Below are positions 8,323 through 13,607 of a stretch of DNA of 13,607 nucleotides, one piece after another. The stretch covers positions 1-13,607 of the forward strand of contig JAEUVI010000548.1 in NCBI GenBank assembly GCA_016787105.1, given 5' to 3'. The position numbers and the translations under genes are program-made. The notes under the pieces are model-generated. The model worked only from the letters and a program-made list of their open reading frames with translations. It did not search any database and was not told the DNA's origin. Within the stretch, counting starts at the first letter, position 1. The number at the start of each line of letters is the position of its first letter. The DNA is from Chitinophagaceae bacterium (GTDB taxonomy: Bacteria; Bacteroidota; Bacteroidia; Chitinophagales; Chitinophagaceae).

Positions 8323-9636
8323 ATGCAAAAAATAATATTAAGCCTTATAGTATTAATTGTTGTTATTAGTTCATGTACGATGCGTATGCCATCGGCTGAT
8401 AACAATTTTAACAACCTTGCAGAAAAATATGTTCGGCTCGGATTAACAATCGGGCAATACGATCCTGACTTTGTAGACGCGTACTATGGCCCTGATTCAC
8501 TAAAACCCGTTCAGTCAAAAAAAGAAATATTTCCTAAAGACAGTTTGTTAGCGGCTGTAAAAAATATGCTGAATGAGTTTAAGCCTTTTACAGATTCTGC
8601 CGGGAATGATACACTCCGTAAAAGGGCGATATGGATCAGCCGTCAGTTAACTGCCTTTGAAAGAAGAATAAAAATATTTTCTGGTGAATACGCTTCATTT
8701 GATGGAGAAGCAACTGATTTATTCAATGTAAAAGTTCCCTCTTATCCTGAATCGCACTACCAGTCTTTTGTTAATGAGTTGGATAGTTTATTGCCGGGAA
8801 AAGGATCAATTCCGGATAGGGTGCAGGCATTGACAAGTAAATTTATTATTCCGAAAGAAAAAGTAGATACTGTTTTCAGGACCGCTATTGAAGAAGCAAG
8901 AAAACGGACTAAGGAGCATTATCCCTTGCCCGCTACTGAATCTTTTACGCTTGAGTACGTAACCAATAAACCATGGAGTGGCTATAACTGGTACAAGGGA
9001 AATTATAAAAGCGTTATCCAGATAAATCTTGATTTACCTATTTATATAAACCGTGCTATTGATTTGGCTTGTCATGAAGGATATCCGGGTCATCATGTAT
9101 ACAATATGCTGCTTGAAAAGAACCTTTACCGTGATAAGGGCTGGGTTGAAATTTCATTGTATCCATTATTCAGTCCGCAATCATTGATAGCTGAAGGCAG
9201 CGCTAATTATGGAATCGATGTGGCTTTTCCCGGCACAGAAGGAAGTGAGTTTGCAAAAAAAGTATTGATGCCATTGGCTGGTCTTGATACCAGTAATGCT
9301 GATTTATATTTTAAAGTACTGGAAGTACAGGGTGTACTTAACTATGCACGCAACGAGGCAGCCAGGGGAATGCTGAATAGGTCAATGGATGAAAAAGAGA
9401 TAATGCGTTGGTTAACGGATTATTGTTTGATGAGCAAGTTGGTAGCAGAAAAATCAATCAGCTTTATACAAAAAAACCGGAGCTATGTTATTTGTTATAA
9501 TTATGGACAGGATTTGATAAAAAATTATGTGGAATCGAACGGTGGTACGGAAAATAATGTGGCTAAACGTTGGGAATTATTCGGATGGCTGCTGAGTAAT
9601 CCTGTAACGCCTTCGGATTTGCTAAAAACAAAATAA
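8323..9636 (+). CDS. DUF885 family lipoprotein, putative metal-dependent hydrolase
   Basis: This is a predicted lipoprotein: MQKI, a long hydrophobic run and an ISSC lipobox with Cys18. The central motif CHEGYPGHH (His251, Glu252, His257, His258) and the downstream AEGSANY (Glu291) match the arrangement seen in DUF885 proteins, a family suspected to contain zinc metallopeptidases. Metal binding and peptidase activity are inferred from these motifs only. At 437 aa it is shorter than the roughly 550-600 aa I associate with typical DUF885 members; most of the difference seems to be before the His motif. It is tightly packed between the arabinofuranosidase (6-base gap) and the acylase (4-base gap), so it is probably cotranscribed with both and works in the same envelope compartment. 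Confidence 0.82.
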   Translation: MQKIILSLIVLIVVISSCTMRMPSADNNFNNLAEKYVRLGLTIGQYDPDFVDAYYGPDSLKPVQSKKEIFPKDSLLAAVKNMLNEFKPFTDSAGNDTLRKRAIWISRQLTAFERRIKIFSGEYASFDGEATDLFNVKVPSYPESHYQSFVNELDSLLPGKGSIPDRVQALTSKFIIPKEKVDTVFRTAIEEARKRTKEHYPLPATESFTLEYVTNKPWSGYNWYKGNYKSVIQINLDLPIYINRAIDLACHEGYPGHHVYNMLLEKNLYRDKGWVEISLYPLFSPQSLIAEGSANYGIDVAFPGTEGSEFAKKVLMPLAGLDTSNADLYFKVLEVQGVLNYARNEAARGMLNRSMDEKEIMRWLTDYCLMSKLVAEKSISFIQKNRSYVICYNYGQDLIKNYVESNGGTENNVAKRWELFGWLLSNPVTPSDLLKTK

Positions 9637-9640
9637 TGAA

Positions 9641-11812
9641 ATGAGAAGTTTTTTTTTATTGCTGTTTTTTCCATTGCCGCTTTTGGCCCAACAATTTTCA
9701 AAAGAAGAAATAAACCGCTGGGAAAAGCAGGCTAAGCAAGTAACAATCATTCGCGACAACTGGGGCATTCCGCATATTTATGGCAAGACGGATGCCAATG
9801 CTGTGTTTGGATTACTATATGCACAGTGTGAAGATGATTTCAGACGTGTTGAAATGAACTACATCGAAAAATTAGGGCGTATGTCTGAAGTGCAGGGTGA
9901 AAAATCTTTGCATGACGATTTATATATCCGCCTTATTATAGATTCATCTGAGGCAGTTGCTGATTATAATAATAGCCCTGCATGGCTTAAGAAGTTATTG
10001 AATGCATATGCGGACGGCATTAATTATTACTTATACAAACATCCGGATGTGAAGCCTGTTTTACTGAATCGTTTCAAACCCTGGTATCAATTATTATGGA
10101 CGGATGGCAGTATCGGCGCTATCAGTACCGGTGATGTAACGGAAGCGGATGTAAAGAATTTTTATCTCGGTGCGAACGAACCTGTTGCTGTAAAGAAAAA
10201 TATATTTGAAGAAAACCAGGTCGGTTCAAATGGATTTGCCGTCGCTCCGTCACGTACAGAATCAGGCAATGCAATCTTATATATCAATCCACATGTTACT
10301 TTTTATTTCCGGCCAGAAGTACAGGTAGTGAGTGAAGAGGGATTGAATGTGTACGGCGCTGTTACCTGGGGACAGTTTTTTATTTATCAGGGTTTCAATC
10401 CATATTGCGGATGGATGCATACGTCCAGCAATGTAGATGTAGCAGATATGTATAAAGAAAAAGTTACGCAGAAAGGCAAAGATTTTTTCTATACCTACGA
10501 GAAAAAGCAACTACCGGTAAAACAAAAGCAAATAAAGCTTCGGTATAAAACGGATGGAGGCATTAAAATAAAAACCGTCACAGGTTACTATACACATCAT
10601 GGTCCTGTAATGGCAAAGCGTGACGGGCAATGGATAAGCGTACGTGGCTATAACCGTGCTTTGAAGAGCCTGATACAAAGCTGGCAGCGTACAAAAGCAA
10701 AAGGATTTGAAGATTTTAAGAAGACGATGGAGATGAATGCCAATACTTCCAACAACACAGTGTTTGCAGATTACAAAGGAAATATTGCTTACTGGCATGG
10801 CGATTATGTACCGAAACGCGATCGTAAATTAAACTGGAGCCTGCCTGTAGATGGAACAACTGTCGCTACTGAATGGAAAGGATTACATACACTGGATGAG
10901 ATTGTTCATGTGTACAATCCGGCAACGGGATGGATACAAAACTGTAACTCCACCGCGTTTACCGTGTCAGGCAGCAGTAGTCCGAAGAAAGAAGATTATC
11001 CCAGCTATATGGCACCTGATGGTGAAAATTTTCGTGGCGTGAATGCGCAGCGGGTGTTGGAAAAAGAAAATAGGTTTACCATAGATAAAATGATAGCGGC
11101 TGGTTATGATAGAAAACTTTCGGCATTCGAAATACTCGTACCCGCGTTGGTATCTTCCTTTGAAAAAAATATTTTACCTGGCAATTCTTTATATCAATCG
11201 TTGGCAGGGCCAATCCAGGTTTTGAAGCAATGGGATTTTTATTCTTCCGAAAGTTCTGTAGCTACCACACTTGCAATAGAGTGGGCAGAGAGGCTTGCCG
11301 CTACGCTACAGCGTATTTATATTGATGAAGGATGGGATGACCAGGTATCTCTTATTAAAAAATTTTCGGCCACTGCAACGGCGGAGGAGTTATTTCCTCC
11401 ATTATTGGCTGTTGTAAAAGAATTGAAATCAAAATTCGACAAATGGGAGATAGCTTGGGGTGAATTAAACCGTTACCAGCGTATACCAGCTTCATATGAT
11501 GATGCGAAACCAAGCCTGCCCGTTCCGTTCGCATCGGCTGCCTGGGGTATGCTGCCGTCTTATAACAGTCGCTATTATACGGGCACAAAGAAGAGATATG
11601 GTGTAAGCGGCAATAGTTTTATTTGCGCTGTTGAGTTTGGGAAAAAAATTAAAGCAAAATCATTGCTGGCAGGTGGTGAAAGTGGTAATCCTGGTTCAAA
11701 GCATTATGCGGATCAACTGGAGATGTATACAAAGGGAGAATTTAAAGACGTTTTATTTTATAAAGAAGATGTGGTGAAGAATGCAGAACGTACATATCAT
11801 CCGGGAGAATAA
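9641..11812 (+). CDS. Penicillin acylase family protein (Ntn hydrolase, S45 type)
   Basis: This is an exported amidase of the penicillin/acyl-homoserine-lactone acylase superfamily, made as a precursor that cuts itself into alpha and beta chains. The signal peptide is residues 1-16 (cleavage LLA|QQ). The alpha chain begins with VTIIRDNWGIPHIYG and includes YAQCEDDFRRVE, typical of the family. Autocleavage is expected between Gly195 and Ser196 in VGSNGFAVAPSRT, which makes Ser196 (10226-10228) the nucleophile. NNTVFADYKGNI holds the oxyanion-hole Asn (371 or 372), and later family blocks such as NPATGWIQNCN and LAIEWAERL are intact. The length of 723 aa is normal. The substrate is unknown: acyl-homoserine lactones, acylated peptides or acyl-amino acids are all possible. 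It is the last gene of the GH51 operon; no strong terminator follows it. Confidence 0.93.
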   Translation: MRSFFLLLFFPLPLLAQQFSKEEINRWEKQAKQVTIIRDNWGIPHIYGKTDANAVFGLLYAQCEDDFRRVEMNYIEKLGRMSEVQGEKSLHDDLYIRLIIDSSEAVADYNNSPAWLKKLLNAYADGINYYLYKHPDVKPVLLNRFKPWYQLLWTDGSIGAISTGDVTEADVKNFYLGANEPVAVKKNIFEENQVGSNGFAVAPSRTESGNAILYINPHVTFYFRPEVQVVSEEGLNVYGAVTWGQFFIYQGFNPYCGWMHTSSNVDVADMYKEKVTQKGKDFFYTYEKKQLPVKQKQIKLRYKTDGGIKIKTVTGYYTHHGPVMAKRDGQWISVRGYNRALKSLIQSWQRTKAKGFEDFKKTMEMNANTSNNTVFADYKGNIAYWHGDYVPKRDRKLNWSLPVDGTTVATEWKGLHTLDEIVHVYNPATGWIQNCNSTAFTVSGSSSPKKEDYPSYMAPDGENFRGVNAQRVLEKENRFTIDKMIAAGYDRKLSAFEILVPALVSSFEKNILPGNSLYQSLAGPIQVLKQWDFYSSESSVATTLAIEWAERLAATLQRIYIDEGWDDQVSLIKKFSATATAEELFPPLLAVVKELKSKFDKWEIAWGELNRYQRIPASYDDAKPSLPVPFASAAWGMLPSYNSRYYTGTKKRYGVSGNSFICAVEFGKKIKAKSLLAGGESGNPGSKHYADQLEMYTKGEFKDVLFYKEDVVKNAERTYHPGE

Positions 11813-11834
11813 GAATAAAAAATACTTAGAAAAA

Positions 11835-11864
11835 TTGTGTTAATTACTTTTCCTTATATACTTG
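11835..11864 (+). promoter_or_regulatory. Promoter of the mutarotase gene, possibly giving a leaderless mRNA
   Basis: A TTG at 11835-11837 and TATACTTG at 11857-11864 are separated by 19 bases, the spacing expected for a Bacteroidota -33/-7 pair; the -7 box has one mismatch (C for T). It ends only 4 bases before the ATG at 11869, so transcription would begin at or next to the start codon. It separates the mutarotase from the upstream acylase operon, whose stop is 56 bases earlier. Confidence 0.5.
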
Positions 11865-11868
11865 CAAT

Positions 11869-12204
11869 ATGAAAAGATACTGCCTCGCACTCGATCTCGT
11901 AGACGATTCTAAGATGATCGAAGAATACGAAAACTATCACAAAACCCCACGTCCGGAAATATTAAAAAGCATTCATGATGCAGGTGTTACGCTGATGTCC
12001 ATATACAGGGCAGGCAACCGTATGTTTATGATCATGGAAGTAGATGATAGCTTTAGTTTCGAAAGAAAAGATGCGATGGATAAATCAAATCCGAAAGTAC
12101 AGGAGTGGGAGCAGTTAATGTGGAAATACCAGCAATCCATTCCCACTGCAAAACCCGGTGAAAAATGGGTTGTGATGAAAAATATTTTTGAGTCAGCGGT
12201 GTAA
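11869..12204 (+). CDS. L-rhamnose/L-fucose mutarotase family protein (PF05336, formerly DUF718)
   Basis: This small cytoplasmic enzyme of 111 aa belongs to the RhaM/YiiL family, which interconverts alpha and beta anomers of L-rhamnose and, in some members, related sugars. The family fold is visible in the ferredoxin-like spacing of MKRYCLALDLVDD, YENYHKTPRPEIL (Tyr20, His24, Glu30), GNRMFMIMEVDD and VQEWEQLMWKYQ (Trp80, Trp85). The active-site residues His24 and the two Trp are inferred from the E. coli YiiL pattern. The neighbours, an FAH-family enzyme and an SDR, occur together in clusters for oxidative breakdown of L-fucose and L-rhamnose, so L-fucose is at least as likely a substrate as L-rhamnose. 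The gene ends 93 bases before the next, which has its own -7 box. Confidence 0.9.
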   Translation: MKRYCLALDLVDDSKMIEEYENYHKTPRPEILKSIHDAGVTLMSIYRAGNRMFMIMEVDDSFSFERKDAMDKSNPKVQEWEQLMWKYQQSIPTAKPGEKWVVMKNIFESAV

Positions 12205-12259
12205 TGATTTTAAAACAACCGTATGCGTAAAAACTAAAGCTTCAGAAATCTTTATACAA

Positions 12260-12267
12260 TAGATTTG
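12260..12267 (+). promoter_or_regulatory. -7 box upstream of the FAH gene
   Basis: TAGATTTG, followed by CA, is an exact match to TAnnTTTG, 30 bases before the ATG at 12298. No TTG lies at the usual -33 distance. It may provide an internal promoter in addition to readthrough from the mutarotase promoter. Confidence 0.45.
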
Positions 12268-12297
12268 CAAACTGTTTAAAGTAATAAATAAGAAATT

Positions 12298-13152
12298 ATG
12301 AAACTCATCCGTTTTGGTGAGCCTGGTAAAGAAAAACCCGGCGTTGTTTTGAATGATAAATTTTATGATGTATCTGCTTTCGGGGAAGATTTTAATGAAA
12401 TGTTTTTTGAGAATGATGGGTTGAAAAGATTGCAGCAGTTTGTGGATAATAACCGTTCTTCATTTCCTGCTATAAAAGAAGGAACGAGATTGGGAAGCCC
12501 GGTAGCAAGGCCATCAAAAATTGTGTGCATCGGATTGAACTATGCGGATCATGCAAGAGAAACAGGAGCGACACCTCCTTCCGAACCCGTTATTTTTTTT
12601 AAATCGACAACAGCGCTGACAGGACCGAATGATAATATTGTTGTTCCAAAAAATTCTAAAAAAACAGACTGGGAAGTAGAGCTGGCTGTGGTGATTGGAA
12701 AAAAAGCCAGTTATGTGGAAGAAAAAGATGCAGATGATTATATAGCAGGCTATGTATTGCACAATGATGTAAGTGAACGAGAATTTCAACTGGAGCGTGG
12801 CGGTACATGGGATAAAGGAAAAGGCTGTGATACATTCGCGCCTATCGGTCCATGGTTGGCTACAAAAGATGAAATAGCTGATGTAGATAATCTTCGGCTA
12901 TGGCTTACAGTAAACGGGAAAAAAATGCAGGACGGTACTACAGCGAATTTTATTTTTCGCATACCTCATCTTATTTCATATGTCAGCCAGTTTATGACGC
13001 TCTTACCGGGCGATATTATTTCTACAGGTACGCCGGCAGGTGTGGGTTTGGGAATGAACCCGCAGGTATATTTAAAAGAAGGTGATGTGGTAGAATTGGG
13101 AATTGATGGTTTGGGAACCTCTAAGCAGCATGTTGTGAATTATAAAAAATGA
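12298..13152 (+). CDS. FAH-family hydrolase, probable 2,4-diketo-3-deoxy-L-fuconate (or -rhamnonate) hydrolase
   Basis: This cytoplasmic Mg2+-dependent C-C bond hydrolase belongs to the fumarylacetoacetate hydrolase superfamily, 284 aa. A small N-terminal domain (about 1-68) precedes the FAH domain. KIVCIGLNYADHARETG, DWEVELAVVIGK (metal ligands Glu126 and Glu128), HNDVSERE (ligand Asp157), KGKGCDTFAPIGPW and STGTPAGVG are all family blocks. In non-phosphorylating L-fucose and L-rhamnose breakdown such an enzyme splits the diketo acid to pyruvate and lactate. The placement between a mutarotase and an SDR supports that role over ureidoglycolate lyase or fumarylpyruvate hydrolase, names often given to homologues. 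The pathway assignment is inference; family membership is secure. Its stop overlaps the left arm of an inverted repeat at 13151-13200. Confidence 0.93.
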   Translation: MKLIRFGEPGKEKPGVVLNDKFYDVSAFGEDFNEMFFENDGLKRLQQFVDNNRSSFPAIKEGTRLGSPVARPSKIVCIGLNYADHARETGATPPSEPVIFFKSTTALTGPNDNIVVPKNSKKTDWEVELAVVIGKKASYVEEKDADDYIAGYVLHNDVSEREFQLERGGTWDKGKGCDTFAPIGPWLATKDEIADVDNLRLWLTVNGKKMQDGTTANFIFRIPHLISYVSQFMTLLPGDIISTGTPAGVGLGMNPQVYLKEGDVVELGIDGLGTSKQHVVNYKK

Positions 13153-13200
13153 AACGGTAAAAGTAAAACGTAAAATCATGGGCTTGCCATTTTCCGTTTC
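13151..13200. repeat. Imperfect inverted repeat in the FAH-SDR gap
   Basis: GAAACGG (13151-13157) pairs with CCGTTTC (13194-13200). The stem can continue with AAAA (13159-13162) against TTTT (13190-13193) if T13158 is bulged. The arms enclose three GTAAAA-like copies (at 13157, 13163 and 13170) and a small ATGG/CCAT hairpin (13178-13190) that competes for one base. No U-tract follows on the plus strand, so a plain intrinsic terminator is unlikely. It might stabilise or attenuate the transcript between the two genes, or be a remnant of an intergenic repeat family. Confidence 0.5.
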
Positions 13201-13241
13201 ATATTTCCCGTAATTAATCTTCATATTGAAAATAACTAACG

Positions 13242-13607
13242 ATGGATTTGCAGTTAAAAGATAAGATCATCATTGTTACTGGTGGAGCGAAAGGTATTGG
13301 CGAGGGTATATCAAAAGTGTTGGCGAAGGAAGGAGCTGTGCCTGTGATTATAGGCAGGAGTGAGGCTGATAATCTGCAAACAGTGAAGGCTATCGAAAGT
13401 GAAGGCGGTAAGGCCTTTGCAGTAACAGCAGAGTTAACAAAGCCGGAAGAATGTGCAAAGGCCGTGAAAGCAGTGATTGAAAAGTTTGGCCGGATTGAGG
13501 GCCTTGTAAACAATGCCGGTGTGAATGATGGTGTAAATCTCGAACAGGGTAGCTACGAAGCGTTCATGGCATCATTGCATAAAAATGTAGTGCATTATTA
13601 CCTGATG
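13242..13607 (+). CDS. Short-chain dehydrogenase, probable L-fucose dehydrogenase-like, 3' truncated
   Basis: This NAD(P)-dependent oxidoreductase is cut off by the window end after 122 codons, with the frame still open. The classical SDR landmarks seen so far are IIIVTGGAKGIGEG (residues 9-22, Rossmann dinucleotide loop), VNNAGV (about 87-92) and the helix Asn at LHKN. The Tyr-x3-Lys catalytic pair would lie beyond the edge. The ATG at 13242 starts MDLQLKDK, typical for the family. Combined with the mutarotase and the FAH enzyme, the likely role is oxidation of L-fucose (or L-rhamnose) at C1 to the lactone, or of the 2-keto-3-deoxy acid at C4. The NNAGVNDGVNLE stretch looks to me like the first of these, from memory of homologues. 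The gene follows the FAH stop by 89 bases. Confidence 0.88.
   Translation, partial: MDLQLKDKIIIVTGGAKGIGEGISKVLAKEGAVPVIIGRSEADNLQTVKAIESEGGKAFAVTAELTKPEECAKAVKAVIEKFGRIEGLVNNAGVNDGVNLEQGSYEAFMASLHKNVVHYYLM

Overview
The window comes from a Bacteroidota chromosome, most likely Chitinophagaceae or a close relative. The evidence is an AT-rich composition (roughly 40% GC by eye), a protein with a type IX secretion (T9SS) type B C-terminal sorting domain, lipoproteins and signal peptides ending in Ala-Gln, a DUF4846 protein, little Shine-Dalgarno signal, and promoter-like boxes of the Bacteroidota form TAnnTTTG, often followed by C. No rRNA, tRNA, CRISPR array, insertion sequence or phage gene is visible. 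Coding density is high and no gap reaches 300 bases; the largest is about 190 bases.

Left part (1-5230). A 5'-truncated esterase of the Fes/esterase D type carries an N-terminal starch-binding-like sandwich and reads in from outside the window. It is followed by a Cof-type HAD phosphatase. A T9SS type B cargo protein lies convergently, with its stop codon directly abutting the HAD stop. Next come a DUF4846 lipoprotein on the plus strand and, convergent to it, a membrane di-iron sterol desaturase/fatty acid hydroxylase-family protein.

Middle part (5423-11812). Galactokinase (galK, minus strand) diverges from a three-gene plus-strand operon: an exported GH51 alpha-L-arabinofuranosidase, a DUF885 lipoprotein with an HE-x3-GHH putative metal site, and an exported penicillin-acylase-type Ntn hydrolase. 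The intergenic gaps are 6 and 4 bases, so these three are very probably cotranscribed.

Right part (11869-13607). An L-rhamnose/L-fucose mutarotase-family protein, a fumarylacetoacetate hydrolase (FAH)-family enzyme and a short-chain dehydrogenase (SDR) cut off by the window end follow in that order. Together they look like the beginning of a non-phosphorylating L-fucose (or L-rhamnose) oxidation cluster. Its remaining enzymes (lactonase, sugar-acid dehydratase, second dehydrogenase, permease) would be expected just beyond the right edge.

Taken together, galactose, arabinose and deoxysugar genes plus exported hydrolases suggest an organism that strips plant or algal polysaccharide side chains. 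This is inference: no SusC/SusD pair or sugar transporter lies in the window. I found no clear evidence for an entirely new system. The least explained items are the GH51-DUF885-Ntn hydrolase operon, a possibly leaderless mutarotase transcript, and an inverted repeat between the FAH and SDR genes.
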